DNA from: Mesorhizobium sp. Root157 | GTDB taxonomy: Bacteria > Pseudomonadota > Alphaproteobacteria > Rhizobiales > Rhizobiaceae | Direction of reading: 5' to 3' | Assembly (NCBI RefSeq): GCF_001427385.1 | Contig: NZ_LMGJ01000002.1 | Span: forward strand, 65,618-129,617 | Length of the DNA stretch: 64,000 nt | Program-made: the position numbers and the translations under genes | In this document: one piece after another, positions 34,880 through 44,263 of the stretch | How the letters are laid out: each line of letters opens with the position of its first letter | How positions within the stretch are numbered: position 1 is the stretch's first letter | The notes under the pieces: model-generated | What the model saw: the letters and a program-made list of their open reading frames with translations, nothing else | Databases searched by the model: none | What the model was told of the DNA's origin: nothing

Positions 34880-36180
34880 ATGAACGGCGCCAATCCTCGA
34901 AACGTACTGATCGTCGGGGCGGGACCGGTGGGATTATGTCTCGCTCGTCCTCTTGCCGCATATGGCCTCGAAGTCGATATCGTTGAACGCCAGTCCGAAG
35001 AAACCTTAGCCGAGCCGGTCTTGGACGGGCGTGAGATTGCCCTTTCACACGGCTCGATGAATATCCTGGAGCGGCTGGATATATGGAGGCGGATTCCGAC
35101 GGCGGAAATCCATCCGCTGCGCCGCGCGCATGTCAGCGACAACGCTCTCGAAGGCTTCGACATCGACGCCGGTATCTTTGGCAAGGATCGCCTCGGTAAC
35201 TTTGTCTCCAATCATGTGATCCGCGCCGCCGCCTGGCAGGCGGTACGTGACACCCCGCCGTATGCGTTCATACCGATGCCGAGGTCAAGGCGGTCGAGCG
35301 CAAAGGGGAAACCTTTTCCGTCCATCTGGCGGACGGTCGCCAACTGAACACTTCATTGCTGGTAGCCGCCGACAGCCGCTTTTCGCAGATGCGCCGGCTG
35401 TTGGGCGTTCCGGTCGCCATGCACGATTTCGGCAAGACCATGTTGGTCTGCCGCATGCACCACGAAATCCCCCATGAGGGCGTGGCGCGCGAGTGGTTCG
35501 GCCATGGCCAGACCCGCGCGCTGCTGCCGCTGGATGAGCACACCGTTTCGCTTGTGCTGACGGTGACCGGACATGAAGCGGCAAAATTGCACGCGCTGAA
35601 CGAAGATGCATTCGCGCGCGATATCGAGGCGCGACTGGAGCGCCGGCTCGGCGCAATGCGGCTTGTCGGCACCCGCCACACATACCCGCTGGTCGCGATC
35701 TGGGCCAGACAATTGGTCGGTCCCGGCTTTGCGCTGGTAGGCGATGCAGCGGTTGGAATGCATCCCGTCACTGCTCACGGTTTCAATCTCGGCCTTGCCA
35801 GCGCCGATCGCCTCGCCGCCACATTGGGCGATGCGCTGGCCCGCCAGCGCGGCGTCGCCGATCCAGCCGCGCTGGCGCGTTATCAGCGTCAACACCGTGC
35901 TGGTGCACTGCCCTTGTTTCTTGGAACCGGCATGATCGTCGGACTCTATACCGACGACCGTCCTCTCGCACAACCGCTGCGTCATGCGATCATCGGTGGC
36001 ATACGGCGGCTGCGGCCGTTGCGCGATGTTTTGGCCGCTGCCGTGGTAGACGCGCCGCCGCCGCAGACCCTGCTTGGCCTGATGCGAAGCGTGGCACGTT
36101 TTGACCCACGCCCACTGCCGCATCAAGGAGAGGCGGCCTTGACCGATTCCGATGGTTTTTTCGTCCGCTGCACACCCTGA
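34880..36180 (+). pseudogene. UbiH/UbiM-type FAD-dependent quinone hydroxylase, frameshifted
   Basis: The first part reads RNVLIVGAGPVGLCLARPLA (FAD Rossmann GxGxxG), EPVLDGREIALSHGSMNILE and NHVIRAAAWQAVRDT. Between 35248 and 35282 the frame changes, then continues VKAVERKGETFSVHLADGRQ, LVAADSRFSQMRRLLGVP, and FALVGDAAVGMHPVTAHGFN (GD motif) to the stop at 36180. Joined, the product would be about 430 residues, normal for UbiH/UbiF/UbiM hydroxylases that use oxygen in ubiquinone synthesis. A one-base indel is enough to explain the break. Either the gene is dead or the base is a sequencing error. Confidence 0.85.
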
Positions 36181-36355
36181 CCCGGCCTACGAGAAATCAC
36201 GGAACGGCGCACATCTGTCGAAAGGCCGCCGATCTCCCGGGCCTCCATGAACGGATAATTTGTTACTGTCGCCAGTAGCGTCTTCCAAGCGCGAGGCATA
36301 CGCGAAGCCGGTCATCTCAGACAAAACTGAACATATCCTGGATAGCGGGTGTGAT

Positions 36356-36526
36356 ATGGATAAGAAACGACAATCGAATGCGGCAAAAACCTTTCTTGCA
36401 CGGCATCACGCGCCGCCCGTGCTCCTGCTGCCGAACGTTTGGGGCGCGATGAGTGCGAGGATTTTCGCGGCAGCCGGATTCGATAGCCTGGCAAATGTGT
36501 CGCATGCCACAGCAGCTATCGGTTGA
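36356..36526 (+). pseudogene. Isocitrate lyase / PEP mutase family N-terminal fragment
   Basis: Reads AAKTFLARHHAPPVLLLPNV, then WGAMSARIFAAAGFDSLANV SHATAAIG and stops. This is the start of a PEP mutase/isocitrate lyase superfamily protein (V-L-P-N-x-W-D-x-x-S-A), normally about 270 residues, truncated after 56. Recombination with the neighbouring region probably removed the rest. Confidence 0.72.
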
Positions 36527-36634
36527 AGGCCGCAGCCGCCGAATAGCGATAGGACTCTTCGCCACCGTGCTTGAACCAAGCGTCGAATATCAATTCATCG
36601 GGAGGCCAAGGAAATCTGACTGATCAGTGTCCTG

Positions 36635-37309
36635 TCATGCGAGCCTAGTGTAGGCACTCACGATTGCTTCGTCGAGGCCAATTGGCGAAGCGATTTCCGT
36701 CCAATTTATATGGCTTTGTGCCTTGACGTCTGTGGCGATACCTACCGAAGCATGAAATTCGTTTACAACGCGACAGGCGCTCGAATGATCTGTATCGACC
36801 GACAGGACCAGATGAGCGAGCACTGCGTAGTGTTCATCATTCGCCCTGGCCCGGCGCCAGCGTTGCGCCGTCCCGGCAAGCTTTCGTTGATTGACCACGA
36901 TATTGTAGGCTCCGTCGCACATCGCGCCTTCAATGGTGCCGTAGGCTGGATCGGCCCCTTGTTGGCGCAGAAACTGCATGACCGGCTCGCACAGGAACTT
37001 GTAGGCTTGTCCGATGCGGTCATCCATTGTCATGGGCATGGTGAACGCGATCGAGACGTTGACCGTACCTGAAGCTTGGATAACAGCCCCACCTCCCGTC
37101 TCACGCACCGAAACCGGATATCCTCGCTTCAGCGCGCCGAGGCTGGCCTCCTCGAAGCCTGACAAGTTGGACATCTTGCGCGGGACGACGAGGCAGGACT
37201 CGGTGCATTGCCAAAGCAGAAACTGGAAACGTTCTTTGCCAGTGGCAACGGCATCCAGCATCGCCGATTCCGACTGAATAGCTCGAGCAATATCCAAAGA
37301 GGCGCGCAA
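36635..37309 (-). CDS. Lipoate-protein ligase A family protein
   Basis: 224 residues of the biotin/lipoyl ligase fold: SCLVVPRKMSNLSGFEEASL, VSVRETGGGAVIQASGTVNV (the R-x-x-G-G-G-A-V signature) and NIVVNQRKLAGTAQRWRRAR with the lipoyl-AMP-binding Lys. It attaches lipoate or octanoate to an unknown carrier; no carrier gene is adjacent. It follows the NsrR gene on the same strand by 97 bp. Length is shorter than full LplA, like the LipL/LplA-N group. Confidence 0.82.
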   Translation of the reverse strand: MRASLDIARAIQSESAMLDAVATGKERFQFLLWQCTESCLVVPRKMSNLSGFEEASLGALKRGYPVSVRETGGGAVIQASGTVNVSIAFTMPMTMDDRIGQAYKFLCEPVMQFLRQQGADPAYGTIEGAMCDGAYNIVVNQRKLAGTAQRWRRARANDEHYAVLAHLVLSVDTDHSSACRVVNEFHASVGIATDVKAQSHINWTEIASPIGLDEAIVSAYTRLA

Positions 37310-37406
37310 CTAGATCAAGTCATTCCTGTCGGGGACGAGCGGGCGGCGTGAAGGTACCGTATATCCTCTCCAATGCCACGCCGGAGAATGGATGGGCGGC
37401 CGCGCT

Positions 37407-37856
37407 CTAATTGGTTTCCAGCATGGCCGGCGCGGCAGCCTTGCCTGAAGCGAGTCCAGGATAAGCGCATTGGGCGACGCTGGTCTTATCGAGTTCGGCC
37501 AGAAAAGCTTCGCGCGCGGCAACCAGCTGCGGCTTCAACCGGCATAGCGGGTTGAGCAGGCAGGCGCCGCCGTCTGCCCGGAAACATTCCACCATGTCGT
37601 AACGGTCTTCCAGGTGGCGCACGACTTCCCCCAGCGTAATCGCCTCGGCCGGCCGCGCCAGCCGGATGCCGCCACCAGCCCCGCGCTGGGTCGTAACGAA
37701 GCCGCCGCGGGCGAGATCCTGCACGACCTTGGTGAGATGGTTGTAGGGAATATGGAACTCCTCCGCGATACGCGCAGTGGTCGACGGTTCATCCGGTGTT
37801 CCGGCAAGCCGCATCAGGACCCGCAGGCCATAGTCGGTGAAAGCAGCAAGTCGCAT
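37407..37856 (-). CDS. nsrR: NsrR-like Rrf2 family regulator 1
   Basis: 149 residues. Winged helix at the N-terminus (MRLAAFTDYGLRVLMRLAGT, EEFHIPYNHLTKVVQDLARG) and wing (TQRGAGGGIRLARPAEAITL). Three cysteines in ECFRADGGACLLNPLCRL, spaced C-x7-C-x5-C, the spacing of Bacillus NsrR and also of RirA; NsrR is favoured by the start FTDYGLRVLM and by the denitrification context. NsrR holds a [4Fe-4S] cluster and releases DNA when NO attacks it. Its start lies 10 bp from operator 5, so it is likely autoregulated and controls the divergent nor operon. Confidence 0.85.
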   Translation of the reverse strand: MRLAAFTDYGLRVLMRLAGTPDEPSTTARIAEEFHIPYNHLTKVVQDLARGGFVTTQRGAGGGIRLARPAEAITLGEVVRHLEDRYDMVECFRADGGACLLNPLCRLKPQLVAAREAFLAELDKTSVAQCAYPGLASGKAAAPAMLETN

Positions 37857-37865
37857 AAGATTCCT

Positions 37866-37892
37866 TTAATTGGCATTTACAATGCGAATTAA
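37866..37892. promoter_or_regulatory. NsrR-like palindromic operator 5
   Basis: Arms TTAATTGGCATT and AATGCGAATTAA around TAC, one mismatch. The inner GCATT-N3-AATGC and the 10-3-10 spacing agree with the other sites, the outer bases differ. It sits between nsrR (minus) and the nor operon (plus, ATG at 38039). Confidence 0.65.
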
Positions 37893-38038
37893 CACGGCTA
37901 TGAATTTACATCATAAATACCTATTTCGGGCGCGTTTGTCCATTTTTGACATGCGCACCGTGGGGGACGTGCATCCGGCGACCTCGATTGCATCGCAGCG
38001 CAGTCCAGCAACCAAGCAACTTCCGTGTGGAGGGGGAA

Positions 38039-38317
38039 ATGTCTGCACAGCGCATCATCCGGCTATCGATAGCGGTTGTGGCCAGCGGCGCGAGCCTCGC
38101 GCTGTCATGGCCCTATTGGCGTGATTTCGGCTACTGGCCGGAATCGCGGACCATGTGGCTAGCATACTTCATCCTGGGGTTCATTCTCGCCGTCTACGTC
38201 TTTTATGTCTTCCTCGGCAGCCTGCGCACGTTGTTCGAGCATGATGCGCTGGAGCGGGAGAAAAGCTCGGCGGCCTGCGGCTGTGGCGAGTCCGGTTGCA
38301 AGGAGGACGTAGCATGA
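38039..38317 (+). CDS. Small two-helix membrane protein with a cysteine-rich tail, first gene of the nor operon
   Basis: 92 residues from an ATG with GGAGGGGG upstream. Two transmembrane segments (IRLSIAVVASGASLALSWPY and WLAYFILGFILAVYVFYVFL) and a soluble tail SSAACGCGESGCKEDVA with three cysteines that could bind a metal or cluster. Its stop overlaps the norC ATG (ATGA), so it is produced with NorC and NorB and may be an extra subunit or assembly factor. It is not a NorE/NorF homologue that I can recognise. Confidence 0.75.
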   Translation: MSAQRIIRLSIAVVASGASLALSWPYWRDFGYWPESRTMWLAYFILGFILAVYVFYVFLGSLRTLFEHDALEREKSSAACGCGESGCKEDVA

Positions 38318-39282
38318 GCTGCAAGCCGGGCGAACTTTGCTACGAGGGTGTGAAGCGTCGGCGTGCGCTCGCCGCCCTTGGTCTGATGGCGCTCATTTTC
38401 GTAGCGTTGTCGGCTGTTTCCTTCCTTGATTCACGCGGGCAGGCAGTTCCTTCCGCAGTCGACTATGCCGGCGTTGATGCCGTTGCCGGAAAGCGTGTCA
38501 TCCAAGCCTATAATTGCATGGGCTGCCACACCATCGTCGGCAATGGAGCCTATTTCGGGCCGGACCTGACCAAGCTTTACGCCGCGGTCGGGCCGGCTTG
38601 GCTCGAAGCGTTTCTACCCTCGGCGGGCGCGTGGCCGGCGAGCGGTGCAGTGAAGCTCAAACTGCAAGACAAAGCCATTGCCGGCGAAGCCGGTGTCGAC
38701 ACCATCGAGGCCTATATGGAAAAATATCCGGCCGCCGCCGAGCGCATCGACCGGCGGGGCGGCACCGCTACGCATATGCCGAACCTGCCATTCAGCCGTA
38801 GCGACGTACAGGAACTGGTGGCGTTCCTGAAATACACCTCAGAAATGAACACCGAAGGCTGGCCGCCCGTGCCGAAGGTCGACGGGCTGACGTTTCGTGA
38901 GGCGACGCCGATGCCCGTGGCGGCAAGGCAGGCAGCGCTTGCGCCGACCGAAGAAGCTGGCCAGGCGACCGCGACACCAAAATCGGCGACCGCGCACGGG
39001 GCCGAACTGGTCGAAGAGAATGGCTGCACCGCCTGCCATGCTCCGACAAAGGAGAATCTCGTCGGGCCGGGCTGGGATGGCCTTTATGGTTCGACCGTCA
39101 AGCTTGCCGACGGGTCGAGCGTGGTGGCCGATGACGCCTATCTCACCGAAAAGATCCTGAAGCCCGAGGCAAGGGTCGTCGAGGGGTACGAGGCCGGCGT
39201 CATGCCGTCCTTCGCCGAGATACTCGATGCGGACCAGATCGCCGACATCGTCGCCTATATCCGCAGCCTTGGGGGGAATTGA
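38314..39282 (+). CDS. norC: NorC-like cytochrome c subunit of nitric oxide reductase with an added C-terminal cytochrome c domain
   Basis: 322 residues. One N-terminal membrane anchor (about 20-40). A NorC domain follows with heme site CMGCHTIVGNGAYFGPDLTK (Cys 68) and the NorC ending VAFLKYTSEMNTEGWPPVPK. Residues about 205-230 are an Ala/Pro/Thr linker (EEAGQATATPKSATAHG), then a second class I cytochrome c with CTACHAPTKENLVGPGWDGL (Cys 238) and an axial Met in EAGVMPSFAEI. Ordinary NorC is about 150 residues with one heme. The fused domain could take electrons directly from donors in the periplasm. Neighbours: the small membrane gene upstream and norB 3 bp downstream. Confidence 0.9.
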   Translation: MSCKPGELCYEGVKRRRALAALGLMALIFVALSAVSFLDSRGQAVPSAVDYAGVDAVAGKRVIQAYNCMGCHTIVGNGAYFGPDLTKLYAAVGPAWLEAFLPSAGAWPASGAVKLKLQDKAIAGEAGVDTIEAYMEKYPAAAERIDRRGGTATHMPNLPFSRSDVQELVAFLKYTSEMNTEGWPPVPKVDGLTFREATPMPVAARQAALAPTEEAGQATATPKSATAHGAELVEENGCTACHAPTKENLVGPGWDGLYGSTVKLADGSSVVADDAYLTEKILKPEARVVEGYEAGVMPSFAEILDADQIADIVAYIRSLGGN

Positions 39283-39285
39283 GCC

Positions 39286-40974
39286 ATGTTCAGGATTGAA
39301 TACCAGACCCAGCGCCTTTCCCTGCGCTTCTTCATGGTCATGCTGGTACTGTTCTTCTTCCAGACCGCTCTCGGCCTTCTGCTTTCGGCCCAGCATCTTG
39401 ACCCGATGCTGCTAGCCGGAACGCTGAACTTCAACGTCATCCGCACCCAGCACCTCAACCTGGCGATCTTCTGGATTCTGTGCGGCTTCATCGGCACGAT
39501 CCTGTTCGTCGGCCCGCTCTTGTCGAAGCGTGAACTGGCAGCGCCGTGGCTGATCAAGTTCCTGTTCTATGCGCTTCTGGCCGTGGTGGCGTGGAACCTG
39601 GCCACCCAAATACTGGCGCAGCAGGGCGTCGCCGGCTGGTGGATGGGCCAGCCCATGTTGCAGGAGGGCCTGGAGTATCTGGAAGCCGGCCGCATCGCCG
39701 ATATGGTCATATTCGTCGGCTTTGCCATCCTCTGTTACGTCGTGTTGCGCACCTTCCCGCCGATCTCGCAATGGAACGAGATCCACTGGGGCCTTGGCCT
39801 CGGTGTCGTGGCGCTAACGCTGGTGTGGGTGTTCGGCATGTTCTTCGTCGAACGGCTCGACCTGCAAGAGTATTTCCGCTGGTACGTCGTGCATTACTGG
39901 GTCGAGGGCGTGTGGGAGGTGATCCACATCGCGCTGGTCGGCTTCCTGCTGGTGCTCCTGTTCAAGGCCGACGTGAAATCTGTCGGCTATGCCGTATTCT
40001 GGGGAATCTCACTGGTGTGGCTGTCGGGGCTGATCGGCAATGCGCATCACTATTTCTGGATCGGCACGCCGGAGTTCTGGCAGTTCTGGGGCTCGCTGTT
40101 CAGCGCGCTGGAGCCGCTGCCGCTGATCTTCTGCTTCTGGCACATCTATCTCGACGCCCATCAGGACGGGAAGCCGATCCCTAACATGCCGGCCTTCGCC
40201 TTCCTGCTCGGATCCGTGGTGCTGGAACAGGTGGGGGCTGGCATCCTCGGCTTTACCATGACGTTCGCGCTGACCAATGTGTGGTCGCACGGCACCTGGG
40301 TGACCGCGAGCCACGCGCATCTGGCCCTTTTCGGCACCTTCGGCATGCTCGGCCTGGCGGCGGCCTATTATGCGGTTCCGGTCATGCGCGGCGTGACGAA
40401 TTTCGACCAGCGGCCTGGCAAGCTCGCTTTCTGGCTGGTCTTCACCGGCATGCTGGGGCTGGGTTTTGCCTTTGCCATCGGCGGCACGATCCAGGTGTTC
40501 GTCTACCGAACGCTCGGCCTCGACTGGTTCGGTGGCGACGTCGGCCCGGCCATGCTGTTCACCAAGGCAATGGTGCCGTTGTTCGGCCTCATCTTCGCCG
40601 CGGGAGTCTGCCTGATCGTCTACGATCTGATCACACTCGGCCTGCGTCAGCCTTCAGCCGCCACCGTCGCTACAGAGGCTCCGGCGCCTTCCGGCTGGGG
40701 CAGGCGGCTCACCGGCTGGGAAACCGGCATCTGGCTGCTCGCCATGTGGATCTTCGGCGCCATAATCACGCTTGGCCTGCTGTCCTTCAACCTGAACACC
40801 GTGCAGGAAGGCAGCGCGCTGATCCCTTATGTCATGGGCGGTGTCGGCTATCCCGGCCTGCTTCTGGTAACGCTGTTTTTCGTGCGGCGGTTCCTGCGGT
40901 CGTTGGAAGCACGCAACAAGGTTAGCCTCGGGACCACTATTGCCCCGTCACCGTTGCCCGCCGAAGCTGCCTAA
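39286..40974 (+). CDS. norB: NorB, catalytic subunit of nitric oxide reductase
   Basis: 562 residues with 12 or more transmembrane helices, larger than the usual 450-470. Heme and FeB ligands are visible: RTQHLNLAIFWILCG (low-spin heme His), VHYWVEGVWEVIHIALVGF (FeB His with the NorB-specific glutamates), GNAHHYFWIGTPEFWQFWGS (His-His) and VTASHAHLALFGTFGMLG (heme ligands). The VEGVWE glutamates mark a NO reductase rather than an oxygen reductase, where Tyr would appear. It reduces 2 NO to N2O. Family placement (cNOR or one of its relatives) needs a tree. The accessory genes norQ and norD are not present in the window. Confidence 0.9.
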   Translation: MFRIEYQTQRLSLRFFMVMLVLFFFQTALGLLLSAQHLDPMLLAGTLNFNVIRTQHLNLAIFWILCGFIGTILFVGPLLSKRELAAPWLIKFLFYALLAVVAWNLATQILAQQGVAGWWMGQPMLQEGLEYLEAGRIADMVIFVGFAILCYVVLRTFPPISQWNEIHWGLGLGVVALTLVWVFGMFFVERLDLQEYFRWYVVHYWVEGVWEVIHIALVGFLLVLLFKADVKSVGYAVFWGISLVWLSGLIGNAHHYFWIGTPEFWQFWGSLFSALEPLPLIFCFWHIYLDAHQDGKPIPNMPAFAFLLGSVVLEQVGAGILGFTMTFALTNVWSHGTWVTASHAHLALFGTFGMLGLAAAYYAVPVMRGVTNFDQRPGKLAFWLVFTGMLGLGFAFAIGGTIQVFVYRTLGLDWFGGDVGPAMLFTKAMVPLFGLIFAAGVCLIVYDLITLGLRQPSAATVATEAPAPSGWGRRLTGWETGIWLLAMWIFGAIITLGLLSFNLNTVQEGSALIPYVMGGVGYPGLLLVTLFFVRRFLRSLEARNKVSLGTTIAPSPLPAEAA

Positions 40975-41041
40975 GATGGTGCGCAAGTCATCCTTTCTTA
41001 CAACCAATAAGCCCTCCAATCGAAAGCAGGGAGTTACGACC

Positions 41042-41730
41042 ATGACCACTCAAGCCCCACAAGCTCAACTGCGCACGCTCACTGTCGGCGATATCGCCGC
41101 AAAACTACCCGGCGCCACCGCCGTGTTCCGCAGCTTCAAGATCGACTTCTGCTGCAATGGTGATCTCATGCTTACCGAGGCGGCGCAGAAGCGCGGCATC
41201 GATGTCGAGCCGATCGAACAGGCGCGGCCGCACTCGACATCGACGCGTCTGGCGCGGCGGTGGAAATGGACAGTGCACGGCTGATCGATCATATAGAGAG
41301 CCGCTACCATCACGCGCATCGCCGCGCACTACCGGAACTCATCGCCTTGTCGCGCAAGGTCGAAGCGGTGCACCGCGACCATCCAAAGGTACCCGCAGGA
41401 CTTGCCGTCGTACTTCAGCGGATGGAAGAGGAGCTGGAGAGCCATATGATCGAGGAGGAGAAGCACCTGTTTCCGGCGATGCGACAGCAGGCCTCGCAAG
41501 CGCTTGACGCCCCCATCCTGAACTTGCGTCACCAACATGACGATCACGGCGCGCTGCTGCGTCAGGTGGAGACCCTGACCGAAGAGTTTTCACCTCCGGA
41601 GGGCGCATGCAATTCCTGGCGGGCGCTTTATGTCGGCACCGCCCAACTCGCCGAAGATCTGATGCAGCATATCCATCTGGAGAACAACATTTTGTTCCCC
41701 AGATTCGCGGCAACAGAACACGTCGCCTAG
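41042..41730 (+). pseudogene. dnrN: RIC/YtfE/DnrN di-iron Fe-S repair protein, split by a one-base frameshift
   Basis: First part (from ATG 41042) is the ScdA_N/DUF542 domain: LTVGDIAAKLPGATAVFRSF and KIDFCCNGDLMLTEAAQKRG. The second part, in another frame from about 41227, is the hemerythrin-like di-iron domain: DSARLIDHIESRYHHAHRRA, EEEKHLFPAM, LRHQHDDHGALL and QHIHLENNILFPRF with the metal His/Glu set. A single missing base at about 41225 (GCGC-GGCC, where a T would give a CTG codon) restores a 230-residue RIC. RIC proteins repair Fe-S centres damaged by NO. Located right after norB, consistent with NO-regulated dnrN elsewhere. Confidence 0.9.
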
Positions 41731-41746
41731 CCATTGGGAATGACCG

Positions 41747-42089
41747 ATGCGCGTCGTGTGGCTGATCGCGGGCTTGGCCAGCCTGGTGCTGGCAGGATTC
41801 GGTGTGGCGCTGCCGTTGCTGCCCGCCACGCCCTTTGCCATCCTTGCGGCGTTCTACTTCGCGCGCTCGTCACCGCCTCCTCAACAGCCGCACGTTTGGC
41901 AAGGCAATCCGCGACTGGCGTACTCATGGCGCCATCAGCCGCAGGAGCAAGGTGACGAGCGTGCTCGCCATGGCGTTGTCGCTGGCCGACTCGCTCGTTC
42001 TCGCTGTCGATCTTGCCATTGTAGGCCTGCAGGCCCTGACGGTATCCGCTGCCGCTGCCTTCATCCTGACCCGCCACACCGCGGCATAG
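41747..42089 (+). pseudogene. DUF454 (YbaN-like) inner membrane protein, frameshifted
   Basis: The N-terminal frame reads RVVWLIAGLASLVLAGFGVA and LPLLPATPFAILAAFYFARS; near 41865-41885 the frame changes and continues LLNSRTFGKAIRDWRTHGAI, SRRSKVTSVLAMAL to AAAAFILTRHTAA-stop. Together about 115 residues, the standard DUF454 length. A second, more damaged copy is at 47459 on the other strand. Function unknown; DUF454 genes often accompany NO and denitrification genes. Confidence 0.88.
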
Positions 42090-42125
42090 AGCCGTCATCG
42101 CGTGCGACCATGACGCCCGACTCTA

Positions 42126-42563
42126 TCAGGTGACGTAGAACATCGCCTTCGCCAGGAAGACGATCAGCACGACATGGCAAAACACGCTCAGATGGATGAT
42201 GTGCGATTGCCGCGCTCGCATCCGGCCGCGTGCCGCAAGTGTGACGGCGGTGATGAAATGCGCGAGCACGCTTATGGCGAGCAGTATCTTGAGCGTCAGA
42301 AGCGTGGCGAAGCTGGAGGAGAAGGGGTGCGCGAGATCTGCGCGGTATTGCCAGGCCATGCCGATGCCGGCGCAATAAAGGACCAGGATGACGAACGGCA
42401 TCAGCTGGCGGGCGCGGACGCCGATCGCAATTTCCACCGGCCGCATCCCCTCCCGTCCCACAGCCTTTCGCACGCTACCGAGGATCATAACCTCGAAGAA
42501 CACCGTGCCGACAAAGGCGATGGCGGCAAAAAGATGCAAGGTGATGAGAACGAAATGGCTCAT
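42126..42563 (-). CDS. CopD-like integral membrane protein
   Basis: 145 residues, four predicted helices: LITLHLFAAIAFVGTVFFEV, MPFVILVLYCAGIGMAWQYR, LLTLKILLAISVLAHFITAV and HIIHLSVFCHVVLIVFLAKA. Two or three helix-embedded His residues resemble CopD/heme-containing quinone-linked membrane proteins. Function unknown. The start ATG (42563) has no obvious strong ribosome site. It is convergent with the DUF454 remnant. Confidence 0.75.
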   Translation of the reverse strand: MSHFVLITLHLFAAIAFVGTVFFEVMILGSVRKAVGREGMRPVEIAIGVRARQLMPFVILVLYCAGIGMAWQYRADLAHPFSSSFATLLTLKILLAISVLAHFITAVTLAARGRMRARQSHIIHLSVFCHVVLIVFLAKAMFYVT

Positions 42564-42589
42564 GATCGGTTTCAGTCTCGATGCACGTT

Positions 42590-44263
42590 CTACCCGGTGA
42601 TCGCGCCTTCGTTGGCAGGGCGGGCAAGCGCTGAAAACTTGGCCAGCACGCCGCGCGTATAGCGCGGTTCGGGCGCTTTCCACGCCGCGCGGCGGAGGGC
42701 GATCTCGGCCTCGCTCACCTCCAGTTGCAGCAACAGCTTGCGCGCATCGATGGTGATGGTGTCGCCCTCCTCGACCAGCGCTATCGTGCCGCCGACATAG
42801 GCTTCCGGCGCGACGTGGCCGACCACCATGCCCCAGGTCCCGCCGGAAAAGCGCCCGTCGGTGATGAGGCCGACGCTTTCGCCAAGGCCGCGCCCGACCA
42901 GCGCCGAGGTGGGCGCCAGCATTTCCGGCATGCCGGGACCGCCTTTCGGCCCGAGATAGCGCAGCACCACCACGTCGCCGGGCCGGATATTGTCGGCGAG
43001 GATCGCCTCCATCGCCGACTGTTCGTCGTCGAAGACGCGAGCGGGACCGGTGATCGCCGGGCTCTTCAGGCCGGTGATCTTGGCGACCGCGCCGTCCTCG
43101 GCCAAATTGCCCCTGAGAATGGCGAGATGCCCCTGCCGGTAAAGCGCCTTGTCGATCGGCATGATGACATGCTGGTCGGCGCTCGGCGCGTCGGGCACAT
43201 CGGCCAGTTCCTCGGCCAGCGTGCGGCCGGTGACGGTCAGGCAGTCACCGTGCAAAAGGCCGGCGTTGAGCAGGAGCTTCAACACCTGCGGGATGCCGCC
43301 GGCCTGGTGCAGGTCGACCGCCATATAGTGGCCGGAAGGCTTCAGGTCGCACAGCACCGGCACCTTGCGGCGCACCCGCTCGAAATCGTCCAGCGTCCAT
43401 TCGACCTCGGCGGCATGCGCGATGGCGAGATAATGCAGCACCGCGTTGGTGGAGCCGCCGATCGCCATGATAAGGGCGACCGCGTTCTCGATCGAATTGC
43501 GCGTGACGATGTCGCGCGGCTTGATGTTCTTTTTCACCGCCTCCACCAGCACGCGGCCGGATTCGGCGGCGCTTTCGAGCTTTTCCCGGTCGGGGCTGGC
43601 CATGGTCGAGGAATAAAGCAGCGACATACCGAGCGCCTCGAACGAGGAACTCATCGTGTTGGCGGTATACATGCCGCCGCAGGAGCCGGTGGAAGGGCAG
43701 GCATTGCACTCGATGCCCTCGAAATCCTCCTCGCTCATGGTGCCGGCCATGACCGCGCCGACCGCTTCGAAGGCGGAAACGATGGAAAGGTCCTGGCCCT
43801 TCCAGCGGCCGGGCTTGATGGTGCCGCCATAAACATAGATCGCCGGCGCGTTGGCGCGCAGGATGCCGATCATGCCGCCCGGCATGTTCTTGTCGCAGCC
43901 GCCGAGAACCAGCACCCCGTCCATCCACTGGCCCTGCACGCAGGTTTCGACGCAGTCGGCGATCACCTCGCGCGACACCAGCGAATATTTCATGCCTTCC
44001 GTGCCCATGGACATGCCGTCCGAAATGGTCGGCGTGCCGAACACCTGCGGATTGCCGCCGGCTTGCCTGATGGCGGCAATCGCCGCGTCGGCGAGCGGCT
44101 GCAGGCCGGCATTGCACGGCGTGATGGTGGAGTGCGCGTTGGCGACGCCGATCATCGGCTTGTCAAAATCGGCCTTCTCGTAGCCGAGCGCATAATACAT
44201 GGCCCGGTTGGGCGAGCGGGCGACGCCTTGGGTGATGTGCTTGGAACGTTCGTTGTAAGACAT
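42590..44263 (-). CDS. ilvD: Dihydroxy-acid dehydratase IlvD
   Basis: 557 residues, full length. Dehydrates dihydroxy-acids in valine, isoleucine and leucine synthesis with an Fe-S cluster. Motifs: [40 protein letters not shown] (CDKNMPG), [20 protein letters not shown] and [16 protein letters not shown] [20 protein letters not shown]. Cluster cysteines are all present. It is a housekeeping gene inserted among island DNA and marks a border of the NO island. A long open frame on the opposite strand is only its shadow. Confidence 0.96.
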   Translation of the reverse strand: MSYNERSKHITQGVARSPNRAMYYALGYEKADFDKPMIGVANAHSTITPCNAGLQPLADAAIAAIRQAGGNPQVFGTPTISDGMSMGTEGMKYSLVSREVIADCVETCVQGQWMDGVLVLGGCDKNMPGGMIGILRANAPAIYVYGGTIKPGRWKGQDLSIVSAFEAVGAVMAGTMSEEDFEGIECNACPSTGSCGGMYTANTMSSSFEALGMSLLYSSTMASPDREKLESAAESGRVLVEAVKKNIKPRDIVTRNSIENAVALIMAIGGSTNAVLHYLAIAHAAEVEWTLDDFERVRRKVPVLCDLKPSGHYMAVDLHQAGGIPQVLKLLLNAGLLHGDCLTVTGRTLAEELADVPDAPSADQHVIMPIDKALYRQGHLAILRGNLAEDGAVAKITGLKSPAITGPARVFDDEQSAMEAILADNIRPGDVVVLRYLGPKGGPGMPEMLAPTSALVGRGLGESVGLITDGRFSGGTWGMVVGHVAPEAYVGGTIALVEEGDTITIDARKLLLQLEVSEAEIALRRAAWKAPEPRYTRGVLAKFSALARPANEGAITG

